A stretch of 64,000 nucleotides of DNA. Source: Bradyrhizobium erythrophlei. GTDB taxonomy: Bacteria > Pseudomonadota > Alphaproteobacteria > Rhizobiales > Xanthobacteraceae. The first letter of the stretch is position 1; every line of letters begins with the position of its first letter. The stretch covers positions 2,965,501 to 3,029,500 of the forward strand of contig FSRD01000001.1 of the NCBI GenBank assembly GCA_900129675.1. Reading direction: 5' to 3'. The notes beneath the pieces are model-generated. The model had not been told where the DNA came from. It saw nothing but the letters and a program-made list of their open reading frames with translations, and ran no database searches. The translations under genes and the position numbers were made by a program. This document shows positions 41,270 to 50,715 of this stretch, piece by piece.

Positions 41270-42922
41270 ATGGTGGGAAGGCTGATCCAGGTCACCAAAT
41301 CAGCTTATCAATATCCGTTGATCTTCAAGCAGTTGTGGCACACGCCGCGCGTGCAGGCGCCGGATCAGGAGATCGTTTACCGCGATCTGAGGCGCTTCAC
41401 CTATCTCCAGATCAGGGAGCGGATTGGCCGTCTCGCGTCGGCCCTGAGCAACGCGGGGGTCGTGCCCGGTGACACCGTAGGCGTCCTCGACTGGGACAGC
41501 CACCGGTTTCTCGAAGCTTTCTTCGCGATCCCGATGATGGGCGCCGTGTTGCAGACGATAAATGTCCGCCTGTCACCCGAACAGATCGCCTACACGATCG
41601 ACCACGCCGGCGCCTCGACGCTTCTCGTCAACGATGAGTTCGTCGGATTGCTGGAGGGGCTGAAGGCCCAATTGCCGAAGGTCAAACGGCTGATCGTGAT
41701 GTCGGACCGATCCGCCCCGCAGACCGGCAGTCTGTCCTTCGTCGGCGAATATGAGAGCCTGCTTGCTGCGGCTGCGCCTGACTACGACTTTCCTGATTTC
41801 GACGAGAACACCCAGGCGACCACTTTCTACACAACCGGCACGACCGGACTGCCCAAGGGCGTCTATTACAGCCACCGGCAACTCGTGTTGCACTCGATCT
41901 GCGGGTTGGCGCTGTTCGGGATGTCGGGCACGCAGGGCCGCTTTTCGCGTGACGACGTCTACATGCCGATTACGCCAATGTTTCACGTCCATGCCTGGGG
42001 TTTTCCCTGGTCAGCGACACTTGCCGGCGCCAAGCAGGTCTATCCCGGACGCTACGAGCCGGCGATGCTGGTCAAGCTGATCAAGAATGAAGGTGTCACC
42101 TTCACCCATGGCGTGCCGACTATCCTGCAGATGCTGCTCGACGCCGCCGCTGCCGCGAATGTCGATCTGAGCGGCCTCAAGATGGTGATCGGCGGTTCGG
42201 CCTTGCCGAAGGCGCTGGCCAAGCGGGCGCTGGCTGCGGGCATCGACATCTTCGCGGGCTATGGGATGTCGGAGACCGGCCCGCTTGCCGCGGTGTCCCA
42301 CGTCCGATCGAAGGACCTGACCGGCGATCCGGATGGGGAAGTCGAGTTCCGCGCCAAGGCCGGGATCGCCGGGCCGCTGGTGGATCTGCGCATCGTCGAT
42401 TCCGATATGAAGAATGTGCCGCATGACGGCAAGTCCGCCGGCGAGATCGTGCTGCGGGCGCCCTGGCTCACCCAGGGTTATTTCAACAATCCCGAGGGCT
42501 CGGAGCAACTCTGGGCCGGGGGCTACCTGCACACCAGCGATATCGCCGTGATCGACGCGAACGGCTATGTGCACATCACCGACCGGATCAAGGACGTGAT
42601 CAAGACCGGCGGCGAGTGGGTCTCGTCGTTGCAGATCGAGGACCTGATCTCGCAATGCGCGGGCGTCGCAGAGGCGGCCGTCATCGGCGTCAAGGACGAC
42701 AAATGGGGTGAGCGGCCGCTAGCGCTCGTGGTCAAGCGGGCGTCCGATGCGAATGGCGTCAGCGCCGCGATTATCAAGGACCATCTCAAAGTGTTCGCCG
42801 ACAAGGGCGTCATCTCGAAATACGGCATTCCGGAGAAGATCATCTTCATCGACAGCATTCCCAAGACGAGCGTCGGCAAGATCAACAAAATGGAGCTGCG
42901 CAAGCTGTACGAGAAGATGTAG
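41270..42922 (+). CDS. Medium/long-chain acyl-CoA ligase (AlkK-like)
   Basis: A 550-residue AMP-forming ligase of the ANL superfamily. The motifs are complete: FYTTGTTGLPKGVYYSH (phosphate loop, about 189-205), GYGMSETGP (aromatic/acidic motif), the hinge region ITDRIKDVIKTGGEWVSSLQIED, and the C-terminal PKTSVGKINKMELR with the catalytic Lys. The GEWVS segment and overall pattern match Pseudomonas AlkK-type ligases for medium-chain fatty acids. The ATG at 41270 follows GAGGGAGG; in-frame sequence upstream has no family similarity. It heads a run of co-oriented genes (MaoC, PhaC, PhaZ, acyl-CoA dehydrogenase) and would supply acyl-CoA to them. The exact chain length is an inference. Confidence 0.92.
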   Translation: MVGRLIQVTKSAYQYPLIFKQLWHTPRVQAPDQEIVYRDLRRFTYLQIRERIGRLASALSNAGVVPGDTVGVLDWDSHRFLEAFFAIPMMGAVLQTINVRLSPEQIAYTIDHAGASTLLVNDEFVGLLEGLKAQLPKVKRLIVMSDRSAPQTGSLSFVGEYESLLAAAAPDYDFPDFDENTQATTFYTTGTTGLPKGVYYSHRQLVLHSICGLALFGMSGTQGRFSRDDVYMPITPMFHVHAWGFPWSATLAGAKQVYPGRYEPAMLVKLIKNEGVTFTHGVPTILQMLLDAAAAANVDLSGLKMVIGGSALPKALAKRALAAGIDIFAGYGMSETGPLAAVSHVRSKDLTGDPDGEVEFRAKAGIAGPLVDLRIVDSDMKNVPHDGKSAGEIVLRAPWLTQGYFNNPEGSEQLWAGGYLHTSDIAVIDANGYVHITDRIKDVIKTGGEWVSSLQIEDLISQCAGVAEAAVIGVKDDKWGERPLALVVKRASDANGVSAAIIKDHLKVFADKGVISKYGIPEKIIFIDSIPKTSVGKINKMELRKLYEKM

Positions 42923-42960
42923 CTGTCCGAATGCAGCCGCGATTGATTGAGGAGGAAAGC

Positions 42961-43437
42961 ATGAGCAGCCTCACCCTTGCCGGTCTGGGCCAAAAAGTTG
43001 GGCATGAACTCGGCGTTTCTGGCTGGGTCAAAATCGACCAGGCGCGTATCGACGCGTTTGCGTCCTGCACCGGCGACCATCAATGGATTCATGTGGACGT
43101 CGAGAGGTCGAAGCAGGAAAGTCCGTTCCGCAGTCCCATCGCCCACGGCTACCTGACGCTCGCGATGGTGGCCCCGCTGGCGATGGAGATCGGTGTCGTC
43201 CCGACTGATGCCGCCGCCGGGCTGAATTACGGAATCGACAAGGTTCGCTTTCTGGCTCCCGTCCCGGCCGGGGCGCGAGTCAGGCTGCGCGTTGTTCTCG
43301 CCGGGCTCGAGCCGAGAGAAGGCGGGCAGGTGATCATGAAGACCCAGAACACGCTGGAAGTAGAGGGATCGGAGAAGCCAGCTTTGGTGGCCGAGACGCT
43401 GGCGCTTCTGCTTCCCGCAGCGGGAGCGCGACAATGA
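42961..43437 (+). CDS. MaoC-like (R)-specific enoyl-CoA hydratase, PhaJ-like
   Basis: A 158-residue hot-dog-fold protein. The catalytic Asp-His pair is in FASCTGDHQWIHVDVERSK, and the substrate loop is SPFRSPIAHGYLTLAM; both match the MaoC/NodN group that includes PhaJ. Such enzymes hydrate trans-2-enoyl-CoA to (R)-3-hydroxyacyl-CoA, the monomer used by PHA synthase. The ATG at 42961 has GAGGAGGAAAGC upstream. The stop overlaps the phaC start by four bases, which couples the hydratase directly to polymer synthesis. NodN-like members may prefer other substrates, but this context favours PHA supply. Confidence 0.9.
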   Translation: MSSLTLAGLGQKVGHELGVSGWVKIDQARIDAFASCTGDHQWIHVDVERSKQESPFRSPIAHGYLTLAMVAPLAMEIGVVPTDAAAGLNYGIDKVRFLAPVPAGARVRLRVVLAGLEPREGGQVIMKTQNTLEVEGSEKPALVAETLALLLPAAGARQ

Positions 43438-45137
43438 GCGCGGAAAATCGCGAGCAAACTCCTCCAATGGAGGGGATATCCGAAGAAGCATCCCGAAATA
43501 CGCTGGCGCTCAATCCCCTCGTTGGCATCCGGGGGCAGGATTTCGTCGACGGCGCCGGCACCCTGTTCAAGGCCATCGTCAACGAGCCGAAGGTCGCCAC
43601 CGAGCAATGGCTCTCTTTCCTGGGCGAACTCGGCTCCATCGTCGCCGGAAAGTCCGAACGCGCGCCGAAGGCGGGCGACAGGCGGTTTGCGGATGCCACC
43701 TGGAAGCAGAGTTCGCTGCACAGCGGGATGCTCAAGGCTTATCTTGCCTGGGGCGATGCAGTCAGCGGCTTTGTCGACAAGACGAGCCTGAGCGACATCG
43801 ATAAGGCGCGGGCGCATCTGGTCACGGAAATCCTGATAGATGCGGTCGCGCCCACCAATGCAATGCTGACCAATCCGGCGGCGATGCGCAATTTCCTGGA
43901 TACCGGCGGCCGCAGCGTCTGGCAGGGGTTGAAGAACTACCTCGATGACCTCACCAAGAACGGCGGCATGCCGTCAATGGTCGATCAGAGCGCGTTCAAG
44001 GTCGGCGAGAATCTGGCGACAACGCCGGGTGGCGTGGTCTTCCGTAACGAATTGCTGGAGTTGATACAGTATTCGCCGACGACGCCGAATGTGAGAAAGC
44101 GGCCGCTGGTCATCACCCCACCGCAGATCAACAAATATTACGCGTTGGATCTGTCGCCCGACAAGAGCATGGTGCGCTTCCTGGTCGACAGCGGCATTCA
44201 GGTATTTTGCATCAGCTGGCGCAATCCGACAACGGCGCATCGTGAATGGGGCCTCGATACCTATGTCGCAGCGCTTGACGAAGCTGTCGATGTCGCGCGG
44301 GACGTGACCGGCAGCGACGATATCACGATGATGGGATCCTGTTCCGGCGGTATCACCTCGACGGCTTATTTCGCGACGCTTGGAAGCGCGGGGCAACAGA
44401 AGATCAGGAATATGGTGCTTGCGGTCTGCCTGCTCGATCCGAACACTGCCGACGAGAGCGCATTCGGCTGCCTGATGACGCCGGAGACGATGCGCGCGGC
44501 CAAGGAAGCCTCCCGGCTGCGCGGTATGGTCGACGGCCACGAACTGGCACGAATGTTCGCGTGGATGAGGCCGAACGATCTGATCTGGAACTACTGGGTC
44601 AACAACTACCTGCTCGGCAACCAGCCGCCGGCCTTCGATATCCTGTACTGGAATGCCGACACGACCCGACTTCCAGCCGGTCTGCATGGCGATTACCTGG
44701 ATCTCTATTTCACGAACCCGTTCGTCAACGCCGGAAAGCTCACGTTGAACGGCAAGGCGATCGACATGAGCAGAACCAAGGTCGACAGTTACGTGATCGC
44801 CGGCGTGACCGACCACATCACTCCCTGGAAGGGTGTGCACAAGACCGCCCAGATCATGGGCGAGGGAACGACCTTCGTGCTTTCGAACAGCGGCCACCTC
44901 CAGAGCCTCCTCAATCCGCCGACCAATCCGAAGGCCTCGTTCATGATCGGGACGGTTCATCCATCCGGTCCGGACGCATTCCTGGCCTCGGCCGAGAAGC
45001 GTAAGGGAAGCTGGTGGCTCGACTGGCGCGATTGGCTGCACGCACGATCGGGTGAAGAGGTCGCGGCAGCCGCGTCGCTGGGTAGCGAACGCCATCCGGT
45101 CCTTGCGGCAGCTCCGGGGACTTACGTCTTTGACTAA
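43434..45137 (+). CDS. phaC: Class II (medium-chain) PHA synthase
   Basis: A 567-residue polyhydroxyalkanoate synthase that polymerises (R)-3-hydroxyacyl-CoA at the granule surface. The lipase-like box is GSCSGG with nucleophile Cys303. The triad is completed by Asp460 (AGVTDHITPW) and His488 (SNSGHLQS). From memory, Pseudomonas PhaC1 has the same residues about seven or eight positions earlier. It also shares long stretches such as FAWMRPNDLIWNYWVNNYLL, GNQPPAFDILYWNADTTRLP and the APGTYV end. This places it in class II, which prefers C6-C14 monomers, rather than the class I PhaC usual in Bradyrhizobium. It is coupled to the hydratase upstream (ATGA) and overlaps phaZ downstream, as in pseudomonads. 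No phasin or phaC2 is nearby. Confidence 0.94.
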   Translation: MSAENREQTPPMEGISEEASRNTLALNPLVGIRGQDFVDGAGTLFKAIVNEPKVATEQWLSFLGELGSIVAGKSERAPKAGDRRFADATWKQSSLHSGMLKAYLAWGDAVSGFVDKTSLSDIDKARAHLVTEILIDAVAPTNAMLTNPAAMRNFLDTGGRSVWQGLKNYLDDLTKNGGMPSMVDQSAFKVGENLATTPGGVVFRNELLELIQYSPTTPNVRKRPLVITPPQINKYYALDLSPDKSMVRFLVDSGIQVFCISWRNPTTAHREWGLDTYVAALDEAVDVARDVTGSDDITMMGSCSGGITSTAYFATLGSAGQQKIRNMVLAVCLLDPNTADESAFGCLMTPETMRAAKEASRLRGMVDGHELARMFAWMRPNDLIWNYWVNNYLLGNQPPAFDILYWNADTTRLPAGLHGDYLDLYFTNPFVNAGKLTLNGKAIDMSRTKVDSYVIAGVTDHITPWKGVHKTAQIMGEGTTFVLSNSGHLQSLLNPPTNPKASFMIGTVHPSGPDAFLASAEKRKGSWWLDWRDWLHARSGEEVAAAASLGSERHPVLAAAPGTYVFD

Positions 45138-46083
45138 CGATCCTGCCGGAGGGAACCGGGTCGGGACGCCGGAGATCGAGGCGCGGCAAATCACGGTCGA
45201 AGGGCAGTTGCTCCAGGTTGCCATCAGGCACAGCAGCGGCCAGCAGCCGCCATTGTTGCTCTTCAACGGAATCGGGGCCAACTGGGAGTTGGCGAAGCCC
45301 TTCCTGGAAGCACTCACGAGCACGACGGCAATCATCTTTGACGTGCCTGGCATCGGCGGTTCGCCCAGGCCGCTCCTGCCGTATCGCCCATCGACGCTGG
45401 CTCGGCTTGCTGCCGCTCTCGTTGCGGAGCTCGGCTACACAGAGGTCGACGTCGCCGGCGTGTCCTGGGGAGGTGGAATCGCGCAGCAGTTCGCGCATCA
45501 ATATCCGAAGCTGTGCCGGCGGCTGGTGCTCGCCGCGACCGCGCCCGGTTTCACGATGGTGCCGGCAAGCCCCTCCGTGCTGTGGAAAATGGCGACGCCG
45601 CGCCGCTACACCGACAAGGACTACATGAACAGGATAGCGGCGGATATCTACGGAGGAGCCTTTCGCTACGATCCATCCTTGATCGGCCAGCATGCGGCCG
45701 GGATGCGTGGCGCGCGCAACCTGGGCTACCTGTATCAGCTTCTTGCGATGAGCGGCTGGACCAGCCTGCCGTGGCTGTGGTCACTGCCGCAGCAGACGCT
45801 CGTGTTGATGGGCCGCGACGATCCACTGGTCCCTCCGATCAATGGTCACATTCTGGCGGGCCTGATCCCGAACGCCGAACTCCAGATGATCGATGACGGG
45901 CACCTGTTCATCGTGACGCGGCCGGTGGAAACCGCCGCCCTGATCGAGGCATTTCTGGCCGACGCGAGCAAGCACGTCGATCCATCATCTCCGCTTTCAC
46001 GATTGGCTGGTTGGGTCAAAGATCTCATTTCGACATTCGGAGGACGCCGCGATAACCAGGCGCAGCTGGAAGAGAGGAAATGA
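45130..46083 (+). CDS. phaZ: Intracellular mcl-PHA depolymerase
   Basis: A 317-residue alpha/beta hydrolase resembling Pseudomonas PhaZ, which mobilises medium-chain PHA to 3-hydroxy acids. The oxyanion segment is LLLFNGIGANWELAKPF, the nucleophile elbow GVSWGGGIAQQFAHQYP, and the acid/base region GRDDPLVPPIN and IDDGHLFIVTR. ATPRRYTDKDY and IYGGAFRYDP are also PhaZ-like. I prefer the TTG at 45130, which overlaps phaC by eight bases with GGGGA upstream. A GTG at 45052 would add 26 residues overlapping phaC more deeply. The C-terminal 40 residues are not conserved. The phaC-phaZ order is as in Pseudomonas. Confidence 0.88.
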   Translation: MTNDPAGGNRVGTPEIEARQITVEGQLLQVAIRHSSGQQPPLLLFNGIGANWELAKPFLEALTSTTAIIFDVPGIGGSPRPLLPYRPSTLARLAAALVAELGYTEVDVAGVSWGGGIAQQFAHQYPKLCRRLVLAATAPGFTMVPASPSVLWKMATPRRYTDKDYMNRIAADIYGGAFRYDPSLIGQHAAGMRGARNLGYLYQLLAMSGWTSLPWLWSLPQQTLVLMGRDDPLVPPINGHILAGLIPNAELQMIDDGHLFIVTRPVETAALIEAFLADASKHVDPSSPLSRLAGWVKDLISTFGGRRDNQAQLEERK

Positions 46084-46258
46084 TAACAGACACGATATCG
46101 AAGACCGCATGAAAGAGGGTCTTGAGGGGATGCGTGCCGGCATGGCTCGAGACGAGCCGACCTGAATCAGGAGGATCTCCGGCACAGCAACAAGCCAGCT
46201 TTTGCCGGGAGAGCTGCCAAACGCCGGCAGGCTTCACCACTTAACGTAGGAGGAACCG

Positions 46259-47476
46259 ATGGCGACTCATCAGGCAAAATCAATCGGAAAAACGGACTAC
46301 GCGCCGCCTCCGGTCGAAGGCGACTTCTACAGGATAGCCGCCGTACTGAACGACAGCGAGCGGGCGCTGCTCAAAAATGTTCGCGAGTTCACGGAGGGCG
46401 TCATCGCGCCGGTGATCGAGGATTACTGGAGCCGCGATGCATTTCCCTTCGAGATCATCCCGAAGATGGCGGAAGTCGGTATCGGAGGGGTGGGCTATCA
46501 GGGATACGGCGCGGCCGGCGGCAGCTGGCTGCTGAACGGCCTTGTCGCGATGGAGTTGGCGCGTGTCGATGCGTCGGTCGCGACGTTCTGGGGCGTGCAC
46601 ACGGGCCTTTCGGCCGGATCGATCTATCTGTGCGGGGACGAGCAACAGAAGCAACGCTGGCTGCCGCCTATGATGCGCTTCGACGAGATCGGCTCGTTCG
46701 GCCTGACGGAGCCGCTCGTGGGGTCGGCGACATCAGGTGGAATGATGACGACATGCCGCCGCGAAGGCGACAGCTGGATCCTCAACGGCCAGAAGAAATG
46801 GATCGGCAATTCCACGTTCGCCGACATCAACGTGATCTGGGCGCGAGAGGAAGACTCGAACCAGGTCAAGGGCTTTGTTGTGCGAAAGGACAATCCAGGC
46901 TTCTCCGTCGAGAAGATCAAGACCAAGATGGCATTGCGGGTCGTGCAGAACGGGTTGATCACCCTGAGCGACTGCCGCGTTCCCGAGGCCGACCGCCTGC
47001 AGAACGCCAACTCGTTCAAGGACACCGCCAAGGTTCTCAGGATGACGCGCACCGGCGTGGCGTGGTTCGCCGTAGGCTGCCAGATGGGAGCATACGAGCA
47101 TGCGCTCCGCTATGCGACGGAGCGGACGCAATTCGGGCGGCCAATCGGTGGATTCCAGCTCGTCCAGGATCTGCTGGTGCGCATGCTTGGCAACGTCACA
47201 TCGACCCAGGCGATGATGCTGCGTCTTGCGCAGCTTCAAGACGAAGGTGTGATGCGCGATGAGCATGCATCGCTCGCGAAGGCGTTCTGCACGGTCAAAT
47301 GCCGAGAAACCGTCGGCTATGCGCGCGAGTTGCTCGGCGGCAATGGCATCCTGCTTGAGAACCACATCGGACGCTTCGTGGCCGATGCCGAAGCAATCTA
47401 CTCCTATGAGGGCACAAGGGAGATGAACACGCTGATCGTCGGCAAGTCCATTACGGGATTGAGTGCCTTCGTATGA
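46259..47476 (+). CDS. Acyl-CoA dehydrogenase (glutaryl-CoA dehydrogenase-like)
   Basis: A 405-residue flavoprotein. The order of motifs is standard: FGLTEPLVGSATSGGMMTTCR (FAD and substrate contact), GQKKWIGNSTFADINVIWAR, then RTQFGRPIGGFQLVQDLLVRML and the C-terminal YEGTREMNTLIVGKSITG containing the catalytic Glu. The sequence is closest in style to the glutaryl-CoA dehydrogenase branch, though the Arg that binds the second carboxylate cannot be placed with certainty. In this operon it would make the trans-2-enoyl-CoA used by the MaoC hydratase. TAGGAGGAACCG precedes the ATG. It is 175 bases after phaZ, so it may have its own promoter. Confidence 0.92.
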   Translation: MATHQAKSIGKTDYAPPPVEGDFYRIAAVLNDSERALLKNVREFTEGVIAPVIEDYWSRDAFPFEIIPKMAEVGIGGVGYQGYGAAGGSWLLNGLVAMELARVDASVATFWGVHTGLSAGSIYLCGDEQQKQRWLPPMMRFDEIGSFGLTEPLVGSATSGGMMTTCRREGDSWILNGQKKWIGNSTFADINVIWAREEDSNQVKGFVVRKDNPGFSVEKIKTKMALRVVQNGLITLSDCRVPEADRLQNANSFKDTAKVLRMTRTGVAWFAVGCQMGAYEHALRYATERTQFGRPIGGFQLVQDLLVRMLGNVTSTQAMMLRLAQLQDEGVMRDEHASLAKAFCTVKCRETVGYARELLGGNGILLENHIGRFVADAEAIYSYEGTREMNTLIVGKSITGLSAFV

Positions 47477-47729
47477 CGCCAGGCATTGGCCCGATCCACC
47501 GACCGAACCGCCCTTTTCTCTAGACGTCACCGCGCATCGAGGAGCGCCGGTCATGTCTCGCTCTGTCGATCCGGCGAATTGCAACCGCGCCGTTAGGCCA
47601 AATTCTCTCTAACGATTGCCCTGATAAGTCTTCAGGACGATCAGTTCCCCCGATCGGCTCTGATGACGGTGGGCTTAAGGGAAGTGATGAGAAAATGCGT
47701 GATGGTCTCACCCAATGGCATTCCTGATT

Positions 47730-47753
47730 GGCCGCTTCTGGCGCAAAGCGGCC
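47730..47753. repeat. Hairpin element GGCCGCTT-ctggcgca-AAGCGGCC
   Basis: A perfect 8-bp stem with an 8-base loop lies in the 397-base convergent gap (47477-47873) between the acyl-CoA dehydrogenase and the second AraC gene. Nothing else in this gap looks like a gene. It shares loop and core with 52103-52126 and differs by a compensated stem pair. Confidence 0.75.
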
Positions 47754-47873
47754 ATTCGATAGCGCACGTGAGTCCGCGATGAACTCAAAAGCGGTCCTCG
47801 GTCTATCGTTGACGACCTTTGATTTATTGCGAGACAAACCGTGACGGTCGCCGCCGCCACGACCGGAACGGCT

Positions 47874-48764
47874 TCAGGTTCCCGGGGCAGCCTTGCGATA
47901 TTCAGCCGGCGTACAATCGAGGTGCCGCCGAAAGACCCTGTTCAGATGACTCTGGTCGGCGAAGCCGCTGAGGAGTGCGATTTCCTTGAGCGCCAGATTG
48001 TCCTTTCGCAGATGCTGGCACGCTTGTTCGACTTTCTTTTTTTGAACAAAGGCGTGAGGGCGTGTCCCGTAGTGAGCGTGGAATTTGCGGGCGAATTGAA
48101 TCGGCGTGCAGTTGCAGATGGCCGCTAATTCGTCGAGCGTGATGTTTCGGGAAATATTCTGCTGGATATAGTCCTCGATCAGCCGCGCATGTACGGGCCT
48201 GAAAGGTCCGTGCGCGCATGGCATCTTGAACTGCACCGCGGCGTATTTTCGCAGGATGTGGACACTCGCCTGAAGTGCCATCGCGTCGTAGCAGAGCCTT
48301 CCGCCGGGACCGCCGGCGGCGACTTCGTGAACCATTTGTTCGTTGATCCAGCTCAGGACCGGGTCGTCAATCCCGAGCAGGTCGTGAAGTTCAATGGCTC
48401 CGATGTCGCGATCGAAAGCCTCGCTCGCGGTTTTCATCAGGAAGGCCGGTGAAATGTAAAAGTGGCTGACCTCGATATCGTTCTGCCATCGCCAATGCGA
48501 AGGCTCGGCGCGCGTCAATAGCGTGGCGATGCCGCGGCCGACGCGCTCCTGTTTCCATGCGCCGGTCACGCGGCGGTTCATCGAGGTGACGCCCTGCCGG
48601 TAGATGACGATCAGGAAATTTTCCGACGGGGGGACGCTAATGTCAGACGGCGCATAGCGGAACACTCGCATGCGGAAATCAGGCCGGCCAACGGCCGAAC
48701 TGTCCAGCTTCAGTTCGCCAGGCGCGTATTGCGGGAGTTCCTCGATCGTGACGAGCTTGGTCAT
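47874..48764 (-). CDS. AraC-family regulator
   Basis: A 296-residue regulator. The N-terminal half (about 1-185) is a cupin-like effector domain without a family I can name. The C-terminal half has both helix-turn-helix units: ITLDELAAICNCTPIQFARKFHAHYGTRPHAFV and LALKEIALLSGFADQSHLNRVFRRHLDCTPAEYRK (read in parts), the second being the AraC signature. It belongs to a different AraC subfamily from the regulator at 39.8 kb. It is divergent from the Baeyer-Villiger monooxygenase gene, 273 bases apart, and is its likely activator, probably responding to a ketone or a metabolite of it. Confidence 0.92.
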   Translation of the reverse strand: MTKLVTIEELPQYAPGELKLDSSAVGRPDFRMRVFRYAPSDISVPPSENFLIVIYRQGVTSMNRRVTGAWKQERVGRGIATLLTRAEPSHWRWQNDIEVSHFYISPAFLMKTASEAFDRDIGAIELHDLLGIDDPVLSWINEQMVHEVAAGGPGGRLCYDAMALQASVHILRKYAAVQFKMPCAHGPFRPVHARLIEDYIQQNISRNITLDELAAICNCTPIQFARKFHAHYGTRPHAFVQKKKVEQACQHLRKDNLALKEIALLSGFADQSHLNRVFRRHLDCTPAEYRKAAPGT

Positions 48765-49037
48765 GGCGCAGCCTCCCGATAGTTGGTGGCCGTTCGACGG
48801 CTCTTCTTTCTGATCAGGTCACATCGGCGATGCAGGATACGCCACTTTTTGCATTTGCCAAAGGTCCTTAGGCCTCGGTTCGCCCCCGGACGTTCGCTGC
48901 GCCGTATTCGCGTTTCGTCCAAAGGAAAGTTCGTTCCGTTCAAGCCTGTCGGGCCTCATGGCGGGCAGTTTTGGCGCGTTCCGCTAGAAAGCGGGAGCGG
49001 CACACATCTGAAAAAGAACAGCAGATCGGAGAGGGAA

Positions 49038-50690
49038 ATGGACCAGGCAGAAGTCAAATCCAGGCAATCGAACGGCACAAGGACGACGAAGCTCGATGCG
49101 ATCGTTGTCGGGGCCGGCATCGCAGGACTGTACCAGCTGTACCGCATGCGGGAGTTGGGACTGAACGTCCGCGCCTACGAGGCGGGCTCCGGCGTTGGTG
49201 GAACCTGGTACTGGAACCGCTATCCGGGCGCACGTTTCGATTCTCAAGTCGAAGTGTACCAGTACTGGTTCTCCGAGGATCTCTACAAGGCCTGGAAGCC
49301 GAGCGAGCGTTTCCCGGCGCAGCCCGAGACCGAGCAGTGGCTGAACTTCGTCGCCGATCGCTTCGATCTCAAGAAGGACATCCAGTTCAACACCCGGATC
49401 GAGTCGGCCACCTACCGTGAGAAGGACGGCCGCTGGGATGTGGTCACCTCCGACGGCGAACACATTGATGTGCAGTATTTCCTGGCCTGCTGCGGCATGC
49501 TGTCGGCACCGCTGAACGAGCGCTTCCCGGGCCAGTCCACCTTCAAGGGCGTAATCACCCATACCGGACTTTGGCCGAAAGGCGGCGTCGATCTCAAGGG
49601 CAAGCGTGTCGCCGTGGTGGGCACCGGAGCCACCGGCATCCAGGTCATCCAGACCATCGCGCCCGAAGTCGGGTCGATGAAGGTTTTTGTGCGCACGCCA
49701 CAGTACATCGTGCCCATGAGGAATCCGAAGTACTCGCAAGCGGACTGGGATCGCTGGAGCGGGCGGTTCAATGAGCTCAAGTCCCGCGTGCGCACCACCT
49801 TCGCGGGCTTCGACTATGACTTCGAGAACCGTCCCTGGGCCGAGCTGACGCCCGACGAACGTACGCAGGTGCTGGAGAAGTACTGGAACGACGGGTCGCT
49901 CTCGATGTGGCTCGCGACATTCCCGGAAATGTTCTTCGACGAGGCCGTGAGCGCGGTCGTGTCCGATTTCGTGCGGGACAAGATGTGCAAGCGGCTGCGG
50001 CATGACCCGAAGCTGTGCGATCTGCTGATTCCATCCGAAGCCGACTACGGATTCGGCACGCACCGCGTACCTCTCGAGACCAACTATCTTGAGGTCTACC
50101 TGCAGGACAACGTCGAAGGAGTGAACTGTCGCAAGACGCCGATCGAGCGCATCGTGCCCGAAGGCATCCAGACCTCCGACGGCAAGGTCCATGAAGTCGA
50201 CGTCATCGTTCTCGCGGTCGGCTTCGACGCCGGCTCGGGCGCTCTCAGCCGCATCGACATCCGCGGCCGCGACGGCCGTTCGCTGAAGGACAAATGGCAC
50301 GACGACATCCGCAGCGCGATGGGGCTGCAGGTACACGGCTATCCCAACCTGTTCACCACCGGCGCGCCGCTCGCTCCGTCCGCCGCACTTTGCAACATGA
50401 CGACTTGCCTGCAGCAGCAGGTCGACTGGATCGCCGATTGCATCGCCTATGCGCGGGAGAACGGCAAGCACGTTGTCGAAGCGACGAAGGAGTTCGAGGA
50501 TAACTGGGTGAAGCACCACGACGAAACCGCGGCCGCGACCCTCGTTGTTAAAACTGACTCCTGGTACATGGGCTCTAACGTCGACGGAAAGCCGCGGCGT
50601 CTGCTGGCCTACATCGGCGGCGTCGGCAACTACAACCAGCAGTGCGACGCGCTTGCAGCGAACGGCTACCAAGGCTTCGCAATGACCTGA
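49038..50690 (+). CDS. Type I Baeyer-Villiger monooxygenase
   Basis: A 550-residue FAD/NADPH enzyme that inserts oxygen next to a ketone to give an ester or lactone. FAD binding is at GAGIAG (25-30) and the NADPH fold at GTGATG (195-200). The Baeyer-Villiger fingerprint FKGVITHTGLWP (169-180) is complete, and GGTWYWNRYPGARFD (54-68) matches cyclohexanone-monooxygenase-type enzymes. The length is as expected. The ATG at 49038 is preferred because GGAGAGGG lies just before it; the 85 open codons upstream are not protein-like. It is 25 bases from the MetX-like hydrolase, so the two form an operon, presumably ketone to ester to acid plus alcohol. Steroid, cyclic or linear ketones cannot be told apart here. 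Confidence 0.94.
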   Translation: MDQAEVKSRQSNGTRTTKLDAIVVGAGIAGLYQLYRMRELGLNVRAYEAGSGVGGTWYWNRYPGARFDSQVEVYQYWFSEDLYKAWKPSERFPAQPETEQWLNFVADRFDLKKDIQFNTRIESATYREKDGRWDVVTSDGEHIDVQYFLACCGMLSAPLNERFPGQSTFKGVITHTGLWPKGGVDLKGKRVAVVGTGATGIQVIQTIAPEVGSMKVFVRTPQYIVPMRNPKYSQADWDRWSGRFNELKSRVRTTFAGFDYDFENRPWAELTPDERTQVLEKYWNDGSLSMWLATFPEMFFDEAVSAVVSDFVRDKMCKRLRHDPKLCDLLIPSEADYGFGTHRVPLETNYLEVYLQDNVEGVNCRKTPIERIVPEGIQTSDGKVHEVDVIVLAVGFDAGSGALSRIDIRGRDGRSLKDKWHDDIRSAMGLQVHGYPNLFTTGAPLAPSAALCNMTTCLQQQVDWIADCIAYARENGKHVVEATKEFEDNWVKHHDETAAATLVVKTDSWYMGSNVDGKPRRLLAYIGGVGNYNQQCDALAANGYQGFAMT

Positions 50691-50715
50691 TGATAACGGT
50701 AATGGGAGAAATCCG

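Noticed and set aside
48984..50672. A 562-codon reverse frame opposite the Baeyer-Villiger monooxygenase
   Set aside because: The forward gene has all FAD, NADPH and fingerprint motifs; the reverse frame has none.
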